Below are positions 1 through 9,045 of a stretch of DNA of 64,000 bases, one piece after another. The position numbers and the translations under genes are program-made. The stretch is from Streptomyces europaeiscabiei (GTDB lineage Bacteria > Actinomycetota > Actinomycetes > Streptomycetales > Streptomycetaceae): positions 6,080,001-6,144,000 of the forward strand of contig NZ_CP107841.1 in assembly GCF_036346855.1 (NCBI RefSeq). Reading direction: 5' to 3'. Below the pieces are notes generated by a model. That model saw nothing but the letters and a program-made list of their open reading frames with translations, was not told the DNA's origin and searched no databases. The stretch's first letter is position 1; the number at the start of each line of letters is the position of its first letter.

Positions 1-176
1 CGGAGGGACAGCGCGGTGGCCGTCAGGACGGCGGCGATCAGGGCGAGCACGATGGGGGCCGCCAGCGGGACGCTCGGCAGCGTGCCCACCGAGTTCCACA
101 GGCGGGCCCCTGCCCAGGACAGCACCCCGGCCACGACGAACACCGCGGCCAGCGTCCTGATGCGCAGCTCTTTCAC
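1..176 (-). CDS. DUF3180 membrane protein (5' part only)
   Basis: The GTG start at 176 is preceded by a good ribosome site (GAAGGGGC on the minus strand). The visible 58 codons read VKELRIRTLAAVFVVAGV and continue with a second hydrophobic helix, as in the small DUF3180 membrane proteins that follow folK in actinobacteria. The C-terminal part lies outside the window. It sits 120 bp downstream of folK in the same direction and is probably the last gene of the folate operon. Its function is not known. Confidence 0.75.
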   Translation of the reverse strand, partial: MKELRIRTLAAVFVVAGVLSWAGARLWNSVGTLPSVPLAAPIVLALIAAVLTATALSL

Positions 177-296
177 GATGCCCCTTCGACGAGCCCGATG
201 GTCCACGGAAGCCGGGATCCACGGCGCCGGGTGGTCGGCCCGGCCGGTGATCCAGACGGTGTCGGGGGATGATCCCGACCCGGTAGACCTTAACGA

Positions 297-908
297 CTAC
301 TCGGGCAGGTGGAGTTCCAGGTCGGCGCGGGGCGACACACCTTCATGGGTGATGCCGTCGAGGAGCAGGGCGACCGGGCCGCGGCCGTCGAGCCGGGCCT
401 CCGGCTCGACGTCGTGCCAGGGGGCGAGGACGAAGGCCCGCTCGTGCGCGCGCGGGTGCGGCAGGATCAGCGCCGGGTCGTCGGAGACCACGTCCGCGTA
501 CGCCACGATGTCGACGTCCAGGGTGCGCGGCCCCCAGCGCTCGTCCCGCACCCGGTGGAAGGCCTCCTCGACGGCCTGGGCCCGCTCCAGCAGCGAGGAG
601 GGCGGCAGGGTGGTCTTCAGGACGACGACCGCGTTGAAGTACGAGGGCTGGCTGCCCGGTGCCACACCCCACGGCTCCGTCTCGTACACCGGCGACACGG
701 CCTTGACGCGGACGCCCGGGGTGTCCTCCAGCGCGTCGACGGCGCCCTGGAGGTTCTCCAGCCTGTTGCCCAGGTTCGAGCCGAGGGAGAGCACGGCCCG
801 GCGGGGGTTGTGCAGGGTGGTGTCGGCCTCGTCCACCTTCTGCACGACGGAGGCGGGCACCGGCTGTACGGTCGGGTCGCTCTGACCCTCGGTGAAGAAC
901 GCGGTCAT
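297..908 (-). CDS. folK: 6-hydroxymethyl-7,8-dihydropterin pyrophosphokinase
   Basis: FolK transfers pyrophosphate from ATP to 6-hydroxymethyl-dihydropterin, making the substrate for FolP. The family signature is clear: AVLSLGSNLGNR near residue 38, YETEPWG, and RWGPRTLDVDIVAY, which carries the Mg-binding Asp pair. About 35 extra residues precede the usual start of the domain. The ATG at 908 overlaps the folB stop as ATGA, so translation is probably coupled. The protein has 203 residues, slightly longer than the usual 160-180 because of this N-terminal extension. Confidence 0.95.
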   Translation of the reverse strand: MTAFFTEGQSDPTVQPVPASVVQKVDEADTTLHNPRRAVLSLGSNLGNRLENLQGAVDALEDTPGVRVKAVSPVYETEPWGVAPGSQPSYFNAVVVLKTTLPPSSLLERAQAVEEAFHRVRDERWGPRTLDVDIVAYADVVSDDPALILPHPRAHERAFVLAPWHDVEPEARLDGRGPVALLLDGITHEGVSPRADLELHLPE

Positions 909-1264
909 ACTCGGCTCCGGGTGATGGTGACGGTCACGTCGTCGAAGGGGACCGTGATCGGCGCGTTCGGCTTGTGGACGGCGACCTCGACCTCCTGGAC
1001 CCCGTCGTGCTTCAGGCACGCCTGGGCGATGCGCTCGGCGAGCGTCTCGATGAGGTTCACCGGCTCGCCCTCGACGATGGCGACGACCTCCTCCGCCACG
1101 ATCCCGTAGTGGACGGTCTTCGTCAGGTCGTCGTCGGCCGCCGCCGGCCGGGTGTCCAGACCGAGCGTGAGGTCCACGACGAAGGTCTGGCCCTCCTCGC
1201 GCTCGTGCGGGAACACCCCGTGGTGTCCACGGGCCCTGAGGCCGCGCAGCGCGACACGATCCAC
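905..1264 (-). CDS. folB: Dihydroneopterin aldolase
   Basis: FolB converts 7,8-dihydroneopterin to 6-hydroxymethyl-dihydropterin and glycolaldehyde. The 119-residue protein starts VDRVALRGLRARGHHGVFPHE, the typical FolB N-terminus, and has the conserved NLIETLAERIAQ segment with the active-site Glu region. The GTG at 1264 was chosen because GGAGTG lies 6 nt upstream and it matches the normal family length. An in-frame start further upstream would add unlike sequence. It is coupled to folK by a 4-bp overlap. Confidence 0.94.
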   Translation of the reverse strand: MDRVALRGLRARGHHGVFPHEREEGQTFVVDLTLGLDTRPAAADDDLTKTVHYGIVAEEVVAIVEGEPVNLIETLAERIAQACLKHDGVQEVEVAVHKPNAPITVPFDDVTVTITRSRV

Positions 1265-1512
1265 GCGAATCACTCCTGCAGTCGTCGGGAACGGCCGATG
1301 CATCCGTGTGCGGTCGGCACACCGGCCACCTTCGAATCTACCTGCGAGCACTGACAGCGCTCACTCACGGAGGCTCGGGTCCACCCCCTGTACGGGCAGG
1401 GTTCATCGAGCGCTTCCCTCAGGGAACACGGCGGCTCACGGGTCGGAAGCCGCGCATACCCGCGGTCCCGTGTTCCCAATCACCCCTTGGCCCTTGCGGG
1501 CCGCCCACCCAC

Positions 1513-2016
1513 TCAGGAGGGTGAGTCGTCGGCCTCGTCGTCATCGGATTCGGTCAGCACCGGGGAGCCGTGGTGCGACCAGAGCTTCCAGCCGTCGGAT
1601 GTGCGACGGAACACATTCGTGGCGACCACCAGCTGCCCCACGAGCGGCCCCAGCCCGTCACCGCCGTCCGGCGCCGGGCCGCCGCTGAGGATGTTCTCGG
1701 TGCAGGTGACGAGCGCGGTGTCACCGGTGACCGACACATGTATGTCGGTGAGGAAGAACTGGATGTACTCCGTGTTCGCCATGATCAGCGCGTACGACCG
1801 CAGCACCTCACCGCGGCCGGTGAGGACCGGCCAGCCCGGGTGCACGCAGGAGATCACACCCGTCTCGGCGGGGTCGTGGTACTCCTCGTCCACGCCCACG
1901 TCGGCCGGGGTCAGCCAGAGTGAGGAGAGTGTCTCGAAGTCGCCCTGTTCCATCGCCTCGTAGAAGGCCCGGTTGGCGAGTTCGACCTGTTCGACGTCGG
2001 TGTGGGGAGCGCTCAC
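1513..2016 (-). CDS. NTF2/SnoaL-like protein
   Basis: This 167-residue protein has the NTF2-like cone fold pattern: ELANRAFYEAMEQGDFETLSSLW at the N-terminus, then paired strands ending in SDGWKLWSHHGSPV. Proteins of this type sit between folP and folB in many streptomycetes. Its start overlaps the folP stop (ATGA), so it is probably co-translated with folP. No catalytic residues can be assigned, and a ligand-binding or enzymatic role in folate metabolism is only inferred from position. The C-terminus is acidic (TESDDDEADD). Confidence 0.8.
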   Translation of the reverse strand: MSAPHTDVEQVELANRAFYEAMEQGDFETLSSLWLTPADVGVDEEYHDPAETGVISCVHPGWPVLTGRGEVLRSYALIMANTEYIQFFLTDIHVSVTGDTALVTCTENILSGGPAPDGGDGLGPLVGQLVVATNVFRRTSDGWKLWSHHGSPVLTESDDDEADDSPS

Positions 2017-2879
2017 CGCTCACGGGCCCCTTCGATGGCGCGGGCCACGCGGACCGCGTCGGCGGTGGCGCGGACCTCGTGCACCCGGACCGCCCAGGCG
2101 CCCTGCTGGGCGGCGAGGGCCGACACGGCGGCCGTCGCGGCGTCCCGTTCGCGTGCGGGCGGCGGGGCGCCCTCCGGCCCCGCCAGGACCCGGCCGAGGA
2201 ACCGCTTGCGGGAGGCGGCGACCAGCAGGGGGTGGCCGAGGCCGTGCAGCCGGTCGAGGTGGGCGAGGAGGGTGAGGTCGTGCTCGGCGTCCTTGGAGAA
2301 GCCGAGGCCCGGGTCGACGACGACGCGGTCCGCCGCGACACCGCCCTCCAGAACGGCCTCCACGCGCGCGTGCAGCTCGTCCGTCACCTCGGCGACGACG
2401 TCCTCGTAGACGCCCTTGACGTTGCCGCCCTCCAGGAAGCCCCGCCAGTGCATCACCACGAAGGGGGCACCCGCGTCGGCGACCACCGGGATCATCGCGG
2501 GGTCGGCGAGGCCGCCGCTGACGTCGTTGACGAGGGCGGCACCGGCGGCGAGGGCCTGCTCGGCGACGGCGGCGCGCATCGTGTCCACGGAGACGGTCAC
2601 CCCCTCGGAGGCCAGTCCCCGCACGACGGGGATGACGCGCTTGAGCTCCTCCGCCTCGTCGACGCGGGCGGCGCCGGGGCGGGTCGACTCACCGCCCACG
2701 TCCACCAGGTCCGCGCCCTCCCCGACCATGTCCAGGCCGTGCTTGACCGCCGCCGTGGTGTCGAACCAGCGGCCGCCGTCGGAGAAGGAGTCCGGGGTGA
2801 CATTGACGACCCCCATGACCGCGCAACGATCCCACACGGGCATTCCGGCCACCTGACCGCGCCGGTTCTGCTTGCTCAT
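2013..2879 (-). CDS. folP: Dihydropteroate synthase
   Basis: FolP condenses hydroxymethyl-dihydropterin pyrophosphate with p-aminobenzoate and is the sulfonamide target. Signatures seen are MGVVNVTPDSFSDGG, DVGGESTRPGA, VNDVSGG, and DPGLGFSKDAEHD near the C-terminal third. The length of 288 residues is normal. The ATG at 2879 is preceded by a TAGGCT -10 hexamer only 6 nt away and no ribosome site, suggesting a leaderless transcript. It is the first gene of the leftward folate cluster. Confidence 0.95.
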   Translation of the reverse strand: MSKQNRRGQVAGMPVWDRCAVMGVVNVTPDSFSDGGRWFDTTAAVKHGLDMVGEGADLVDVGGESTRPGAARVDEAEELKRVIPVVRGLASEGVTVSVDTMRAAVAEQALAAGAALVNDVSGGLADPAMIPVVADAGAPFVVMHWRGFLEGGNVKGVYEDVVAEVTDELHARVEAVLEGGVAADRVVVDPGLGFSKDAEHDLTLLAHLDRLHGLGHPLLVAASRKRFLGRVLAGPEGAPPPARERDAATAAVSALAAQQGAWAVRVHEVRATADAVRVARAIEGARER

Positions 2880-3023
2880 GCGTCAAGCCTAGGCCCCCGG
2901 CGCCGCGGGCCATCACCTGAGCCGGAGCCCCGGGGCGCGAGGGCGGCCGGGGCCTCGCCCGGGCCGGCTCCCGGCGGTGGCCGCGTGCTCGGGCAGGCGC
3001 TCTCCGAGATCTTCATGAGCCTC

Positions 3024-4955
3024 CTAGGCCGCGCGCACGTCCTGTTCGGTCATGCTTCGCTCCGCCGCCCGATGGGCGCACGGCGCCGGGGCCTTGGCGC
3101 GGCGCCTCAGGAGGCGGGGCAGGGCGAGGTTGACGAAGCCCTCGGCCTGCATCGCGGCGAGGCCGATGCGGGGCAGGTCGCGGGAGGTGGCGTAGACGAC
3201 GAAGCGCGGCTCCCACCGCGGGCGGAACTTCGCGTTGAACTTGTACAGCGACTCGATCTGGAACCAGCGGGAGAGGAAGACCAGCAGTCCGCGCCAGGCG
3301 CGCAGTACCGGTCCCGCGCCGATCTTCTCGCCGCGCGCCAGGGCCGCTCGGAACATCGCGAAGTTCAGGGAGACCTGCCTGACGCCCAGGCGGGGGGCAG
3401 CTTGGAGGGCCGCGACGATGAGGAGTTCGTTCATGCCGGGGTCCGCCGCGCGGTCGCGGCGCATCAGGTCCAGGGAGGCGCCGTCGGGGCCCCAGGGCAC
3501 GAAGTGGAGTACGGCCTTCAGGTCGCCGTACGCCCCCGGGGCCTCGTCGGCCTTGTGGGCGGTGGCGATGAGGCAGTCCCCGTCGGCCGGGTCGCCGACG
3601 CGGCCGAGCGCCATGGAGAAACCGCGCTCGGTGTCGGTGCCGCGCCAGTCCTCGGCGGCGCGCCGGATCCGGTCCAGCTCCGCCTCACCGAGGTCACGGA
3701 CGCGCCGGACCCGGGTTTCGTAACCGAGCCGCTCGATGCGCTTCACCATTTGACGCACGTTGCGCATCGCGCGTCCGGCGAGGGAGAAATCCGCGACGTC
3801 CACCACCGCCTCGTCGCCCAGTTCCAGGGCGTCGAGGCCGGTCTCGCGGGTCCATACCTCGGCGCCCGTCTCCGAGCAGCCCATGACGGCCGGGGTCCAG
3901 GAGTGGGCCTTCGCCTCGTCCATGAAGCGCTCGATCGCGCCGGGCCAGGCCTCGACGTCGCCGATCGGGTCGCCGCTGGCCAGCATCACACCGGAGACGA
4001 CGCGGTAGGTGACCGCCGCCTTGCCGCTCGGGGAGAAGACGACCGCCTTGTCGCGGCGGAGCGCGAAGTGGCCGAGGGAGTCGCGGCCGCCGTGCCTGTC
4101 CAGCAGGGCGCGCAGCCGTTCCTCGTCGTCGTCGGTGAGCCGGGCCGCCGGGTGTTCGGGGCGGAAGGCCAGGTAGACGGTGGTGATGGCGGTCAGCAGA
4201 CCGAGGGCGCCGAGCGAGAAGGCCACCGTCCAGGACGTGTTGCCGGCGTAGTCGACCGGGCCCTCGAAGCCGAACAGGCCGTAGATGACGTGTTCGAGCC
4301 GGTCGGCGAGGCTGGGGTCGCCGACCATACGCCCGGGATGGGCGCTGACGACGAGCAGGCCGAGGAGCAGCGAACCGGCTCCCATCAGCACGAAGTTGGC
4401 GAGCGCCCGCCAACGGCTGGTCGGGTCGGGCAGGGCGCGGAACTCGTCGCGGTGGCGCAGCAGCGGAATGAGCAGTGCGAGCGAGACGAGGACACCGACG
4501 AGCGAGTGACGGTAGGTGAACTGGGCGATCGCCCCGGCCGGCAGCAGGATCACGGCCGCGCGCCAGGCCCGCCGTTTTCGCCGACGCAGGCCGTGGGCGA
4601 GCAGGAGCAGCAGGACGCCGGCGCTCAGTGAGAGGGCCGCTGCGAACGGGCCGAGTGCGCCCGGGAGCACCTCGGCCAGCGTGTGCATACGGCTGTTCCG
4701 GAAGCGGGGGAACACGCCCGCGGCGACGTCCACGAGCCCGACGAGCATGCAGGCCCGGGCGACCAGGGCGGGCACGGCCTCGGGGCGCGGCCCGCGCAGT
4801 GCGCCGCGCACGGCGCCGTATCCGCGCCCGACGGCGCTCGTCGGGAGTCGGTCCGACCGGACCGGAACCCCGCCCGACATTTCACCATCTGTCCTGACAG
4901 ACATCGCATCCCGTTGTTCCGCGAGTGAGCTTGGATCCGGTGCCTTTTCCGGCAT
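3024..4955 (-). CDS. DUF2156 (MprF/LysX-like) membrane protein
   Basis: The N-terminal half has about six membrane segments (roughly residues 60-270). The C-terminal half (about 290-610) is a DUF2156 domain like the aminoacyl-phosphatidylglycerol synthase domain of MprF and mycobacterial LysX, for example FSPSGKAAVTYRVVSGVMLASGDP and MNELLIVAALQAAPRLGVRQVSLNFA. No lysyl-tRNA synthetase domain is fused to it, unlike LysX. A role in transferring an amino acid from tRNA to a membrane lipid is inferred from the family; the amino acid is unknown. The start is uncertain: ATG at 4955 or an internal ATG 17 codons later. Confidence 0.82.
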   Translation of the reverse strand: MPEKAPDPSSLAEQRDAMSVRTDGEMSGGVPVRSDRLPTSAVGRGYGAVRGALRGPRPEAVPALVARACMLVGLVDVAAGVFPRFRNSRMHTLAEVLPGALGPFAAALSLSAGVLLLLLAHGLRRRKRRAWRAAVILLPAGAIAQFTYRHSLVGVLVSLALLIPLLRHRDEFRALPDPTSRWRALANFVLMGAGSLLLGLLVVSAHPGRMVGDPSLADRLEHVIYGLFGFEGPVDYAGNTSWTVAFSLGALGLLTAITTVYLAFRPEHPAARLTDDDEERLRALLDRHGGRDSLGHFALRRDKAVVFSPSGKAAVTYRVVSGVMLASGDPIGDVEAWPGAIERFMDEAKAHSWTPAVMGCSETGAEVWTRETGLDALELGDEAVVDVADFSLAGRAMRNVRQMVKRIERLGYETRVRRVRDLGEAELDRIRRAAEDWRGTDTERGFSMALGRVGDPADGDCLIATAHKADEAPGAYGDLKAVLHFVPWGPDGASLDLMRRDRAADPGMNELLIVAALQAAPRLGVRQVSLNFAMFRAALARGEKIGAGPVLRAWRGLLVFLSRWFQIESLYKFNAKFRPRWEPRFVVYATSRDLPRIGLAAMQAEGFVNLALPRLLRRRAKAPAPCAHRAAERSMTEQDVRAA

Positions 4956-5073
4956 CCGGCGACATTGCGCCCTCTAGGACGGTGCCTTGGCGAGGGAGGT
5001 TCACTCTCCACCGGAAAGCTGAACCAAAGGACAAGGAAAGACAAGCAAAGAAAGGGCGGCGGGGGACAACCCG

Positions 5074-6198
5074 ATGGGTCTTACGAGCAACAAGGTGCTG
5101 GTGCTGGCGGTTCTGTCCGCCGTGCTGCTGTTCGTCGGCACGGTGTGGCTGTGGCCGCGGCTGGCACGCCGTGGCTGGCGGGCGGTCGGCGGCCGGATCG
5201 CCGTACTGCTGGCCACGCAGGTCGCCCTCTTCGCCTCGGTCGGCCTCGTCGCGAACCAGGCCTTCGGGTTCTACGCCAGCTGGGCCGACCTCTTCGGCCG
5301 GGAGAACGGCCAGGGTGTGGTCGTCGACCACGACGGCGCCGACACCGGCGGGCCGTTGCGGGTCGTCGACACCCAGCAGGTGAACGTGTCCGGGGGCGCC
5401 CGCCCCCAGGTCGGCGGCCAGATCCAGAAGGTCGAGATCGTCGGCCGTACGACCCGGATCGCGAGTCCGGCGTACGTGTATCTGCCGCCGGAGTACTTCC
5501 GGCCCGAGTACCGCACCCGGACCTTCCCCGCCGCCGTCGTCCTCACCGGCTACCCGGGCACCGCCGAGGCGCTCGTCAAGGGCCTCCACTTTCCGCAGAC
5601 GGCCCACAGGCTGGCCCGCGACGGCAAGGCGCAGCCGATGATCCTGGTCATGCTGCGGCCCACCGTGGCGCCGCCGCGCGACACCGAGTGCGTGGACGTC
5701 CCGGGCGGACCCCGGACCGAGTCGTTCTTCGCCGAGGACCTGCCGGACGCGGTCGGCCACCACTACAGGGTCGGGAAGAAGCCCGGGAGTTGGGGGATCA
5801 TCGGCGACTCGACCGGCGGCTACTGCGCACTGAAACTCGCCATGCACCACCCTCGGGTGTATGCCGCGGGGGCGGGCCTCTCGCCGTACTACAAGGCGCC
5901 GGTCGACGCGACTACCGGTGATCTCTTCCAGGGGAACAAGACGCTGCGGAACGAGGCGGACCTCTTCTGGTTTCTGAAGCACCGTCCGGCGCCGGACACC
6001 TCTCTGCTGGTCACCAGCAGCAAACAGGGAGAGACCAACTACAAGGCCACGCTGGAGTTCATCGAGCAGGTGAAGGAGAAGCAGCCGACGCGGATCTCGT
6101 CGATCATCCTCGACAGTGGCGGGCACAACTTCAACACGTGGCGGCGGGAGATCCCGGCGACCCTGCAGTGGATCAGCGGGCGGTTGAGCGACCGCTGA
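5074..6198 (+). CDS. Membrane-anchored alpha/beta hydrolase (esterase family)
   Basis: Two N-terminal membrane helices (about residues 7-29 and 40-64) are followed by an extracellular esterase domain of the antigen-85/esterase-D type. The nucleophile motif is GDSTGG with Ser246, and DSGGHNFNTW near the C-terminus carries the probable catalytic His. The gene diverges from the DUF2156 gene over 118 bp, so both may respond to cell-surface signals. The substrate is unknown. An acyl or mycolyl-like transferase activity, as in antigen 85, is possible but unproven. Confidence 0.82.
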   Translation: MGLTSNKVLVLAVLSAVLLFVGTVWLWPRLARRGWRAVGGRIAVLLATQVALFASVGLVANQAFGFYASWADLFGRENGQGVVVDHDGADTGGPLRVVDTQQVNVSGGARPQVGGQIQKVEIVGRTTRIASPAYVYLPPEYFRPEYRTRTFPAAVVLTGYPGTAEALVKGLHFPQTAHRLARDGKAQPMILVMLRPTVAPPRDTECVDVPGGPRTESFFAEDLPDAVGHHYRVGKKPGSWGIIGDSTGGYCALKLAMHHPRVYAAGAGLSPYYKAPVDATTGDLFQGNKTLRNEADLFWFLKHRPAPDTSLLVTSSKQGETNYKATLEFIEQVKEKQPTRISSIILDSGGHNFNTWRREIPATLQWISGRLSDR

Positions 6199-6514
6199 GG
6201 GGCGGCTCGGGGCGGCTGCCGAGGTGGCTCGGGGCGGCCGCTGAAGGGTGGCTCGGGGCGGTCGCTGAGGTGCATGGCGGCGGGAGTCGGCGCGGGTCGG
6301 CATTCCGCGGAATTCCCCGCCCGGGGGAATGAGGCAGATGTGGCCAAGGCGTATCTGGATTCCCTCGCGTTGATCCAGTAGAGGAGTCGCCGGTGAGCGC
6401 ATTGGCGCACCGGCGGTGAGGGAGCTTGTGAAGGCTTGTGAGAGGTGAGAGGGACGGCTGAGTTTTTACGGCCCGGGGCTCCATCATTCGCCTACGCGCG
6501 GTAAGTTTCTGGCC
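6199..6514. other. Intergenic region with short GC-rich repeats
   Basis: This 316-bp stretch has no supported gene. Its first part holds three imperfect copies, 22-24 bp apart, of a unit beginning GGCTCGGGGCGG (6204, 6226, 6250). Its end has a probable promoter for the next gene: TAAGTT at 6502-6507 lies 7 nt before the ATG at 6515, with no Shine-Dalgarno sequence. Confidence 0.6.
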
Positions 6515-8638
6515 ATGCCACGTGGACGTCACCGCCATTCACCTCCTCTGCACAGGCTGCTGCCCCCCACGGCGATCGCAGGCGTTTCGCTCGTCTGCGC
6601 CCTCGGGCCCTGGGTGTTCTCCGAGCCGTCGGTGCTCCGGGTCACCGCTGCCGTCGCGGCGGCGACCGCGGCCGTGGGCGCGGCTGTCATGCGCCGCTGG
6701 GACGTCGAGGCGGGCAAGCGCGTCGCCGACCTCACGCGCGCGCGGGCGAGCGACGAGTGGCGTCACGAGGAGAAGGCCGCCGAACTGGAGACCGACCTCG
6801 ACGAGTCGCGCGAGCTGCGCACCAAGCTGGAGCACAAACTTCGCGCCAAGCGCACCGAACTCGCCAACCTCCGCAACGAGCACGCCGCGCTGCTGCGCCG
6901 CTACGCCACCGCCGAGACCGAGCGGGCCAGCGCCCTTGAGGGCCGCCGCCTGCTGGAGATCGAGGCGATCGCTCCGGAGGAGGCGCCGGAGCTGTCGGCG
7001 GCCGGTGCGGGCGAGGACGCGAGCGAGGGCGACGAGGCCACCACGGCGGTTCAGGCTTCGCCGGTGCCGCCGCAGGGGGTTCCGGCGGCGGGGGCGCCCT
7101 GGGCTTCTTGGGAGACGGCCTCCAAGGCCGCGGCGAAGGCGGCCAAGTCGGCTCAGGCACCGAAGGGCAGGGCTGTGGCCTCCTCGGCCGAAGCGGGTGC
7201 GGATGCCGCTGCCGAGAGTGGTGTCGACGACGGCGCCGACGCGGAGGCCGACGCGGACGGGGACGGCTCTGGGGCGAAGAAGTCGGGCCCCGCGGTGTTC
7301 TCATCGTCCGGTTCCGCGCTCTTCCTGCGCGCGAACTCGGCGTTGGACCGGATCATCACCCAGCGGGGCTCGGTGCAGGGTCCGGGCGGGGCCGAGGCCG
7401 ACGCCGAGTCCGAGACGGAAGCCGGGGTCGGGACCGGGGTCGAGGCGGGGGCCGAGGCCCAGGCCGGGATCGGGGCCGCGAGCGAGGGTGCGGCCGGGGC
7501 CGGTGCCGACGTGGTGGTCGAGACCGGGATCGAAACCGAGATCGAGGCTGTGGCTGAGGATGGGGCCGCGGCTGCGGCTGCGGTTGAGGACGAGGCTGTG
7601 TCCGAGGCCGACGGCGGGTCCGTGACTGCGGGCGAGTCCGAGGCTGGATCCGAGACGGAGACCGTGTCCGCCACCGCGCCTGGGTTCACGTCCGAGCCCG
7701 AGGCCGAGCCCGAGCCCGAGGCCGGTGCCGAGGCGGACACTCGTGGCGACGCTGCGGAGGCCGGTGTCGGCGCGGAGGCCGATGCCACCGCGGACGCCGG
7801 CGTCGATTCCGAAGGCCCCGGTACCGAAGAGGGGAACGCCTCCGAGGTCAGGGGCGAGTCCGCCGACCACGCCGTTGCCGACTCCGCCGACGTACAGACC
7901 GAGGAGTCGGTCGACGCGACGGTCGACGAGTCCGCCCCGGCCGAGCCCGCCAAGGGGCAGGCGCCGAAGGAGGGTTCCCCCAAGGGGCAGGCGCCGAAGG
8001 AGGGTTCCCCCAAGGGGCCTTCTCCCAAGGGCCCTTCTCCCAAGGGTGACCCGGACGGGCCGACCGATGGGGGCACTCGGCAGGGACGTTCCGCCCAGGC
8101 GGTGGAGGAGCCGGTTCCGGTGCTCACCTCCGAGGAGGACGGGGCCGCGGGGAAGTCCGTGGCGGTCCGTGGGCATGAGCGCGCGGCCGCCACGCCCGTA
8201 CCCGCGGTTTCCGCTCCGGCGCTGTCGACGGGTGTGGGTGAGCTGACGCGGGTGGAGCCGTCGGGGCGTGTCGGGCACGGGCAGCAGGCGGAGCCGGCCG
8301 CTCCGCCGGTGCTGCCCGCGCTTCCGCCGGCCGGTCACTTCACGGTGCCCACCGCCGTGGCCGTTGTTCCGGCCGCGCCGCAGCGGCGGGCGGCCGTCGA
8401 GGGCGGGTTCGACTTCTTCGGTACGCAGAACGGTGCGGACGCCCTGGAGGCGGTACAGAACGAGGACCTCGCCGACGTGGTCGGCCAGGAGGCCCTCGCG
8501 CTCCACAAGGCCGAGTCCGAGGCCCGGTTCAAGCTCGCCGACGAGGCGACCCGTGGCGTCGGCCAGGTCATCGACCTCACGGCCCACGACGAAACAGAAC
8601 AGATCGACGTACAGGGCCTGCGCACGGCAGCGTCCTAG
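6515..8638 (+). CDS. Membrane-anchored coiled-coil, Ala/Glu-rich low-complexity protein
   Basis: A 707-residue protein of unrecognised function. Two hydrophobic segments (about residues 18-36 and 45-60) are followed by a charged heptad-like coiled coil (about 70-150; EEKAAELETDLDESRELRTK). A very long Ala/Glu/Gly/Asp-rich low-complexity region (about 150-600) comes next, then a short ordered C-terminus (GGFDFFGTQNGADALEAVQNEDLADVV). Two perfect 30-bp repeats encode KGQAPKEGSP twice, followed by KGPSP twice. The start looks leaderless. The layout suggests a membrane-tethered scaffold whose C-terminal segment is the conserved working part; this is inference. Confidence 0.75.
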   Translation: MPRGRHRHSPPLHRLLPPTAIAGVSLVCALGPWVFSEPSVLRVTAAVAAATAAVGAAVMRRWDVEAGKRVADLTRARASDEWRHEEKAAELETDLDESRELRTKLEHKLRAKRTELANLRNEHAALLRRYATAETERASALEGRRLLEIEAIAPEEAPELSAAGAGEDASEGDEATTAVQASPVPPQGVPAAGAPWASWETASKAAAKAAKSAQAPKGRAVASSAEAGADAAAESGVDDGADAEADADGDGSGAKKSGPAVFSSSGSALFLRANSALDRIITQRGSVQGPGGAEADAESETEAGVGTGVEAGAEAQAGIGAASEGAAGAGADVVVETGIETEIEAVAEDGAAAAAAVEDEAVSEADGGSVTAGESEAGSETETVSATAPGFTSEPEAEPEPEAGAEADTRGDAAEAGVGAEADATADAGVDSEGPGTEEGNASEVRGESADHAVADSADVQTEESVDATVDESAPAEPAKGQAPKEGSPKGQAPKEGSPKGPSPKGPSPKGDPDGPTDGGTRQGRSAQAVEEPVPVLTSEEDGAAGKSVAVRGHERAAATPVPAVSAPALSTGVGELTRVEPSGRVGHGQQAEPAAPPVLPALPPAGHFTVPTAVAVVPAAPQRRAAVEGGFDFFGTQNGADALEAVQNEDLADVVGQEALALHKAESEARFKLADEATRGVGQVIDLTAHDETEQIDVQGLRTAAS
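7951..8040 (+). repeat. In-frame tandem repeats (2 x 30 bp, then 2 x 15 bp)
   Basis: Bases 7951-7980 and 7981-8010 are identical 30-bp units. They are followed by two near-identical 15-bp units at 8011-8040. Period multiples of three keep the frame, giving (KGQAPKEGSP)2(KGPSP)2 in the low-complexity protein. Copy number probably varies between strains. Confidence 0.9.

Positions 8639-9045
<407 letters not shown>

Noticed and set aside
1920..4631. Very long plus-strand open frame opposite folP and the DUF2156 gene
   Set aside because: It is a high-GC shadow frame with no domain and covers two real genes on the other strand.
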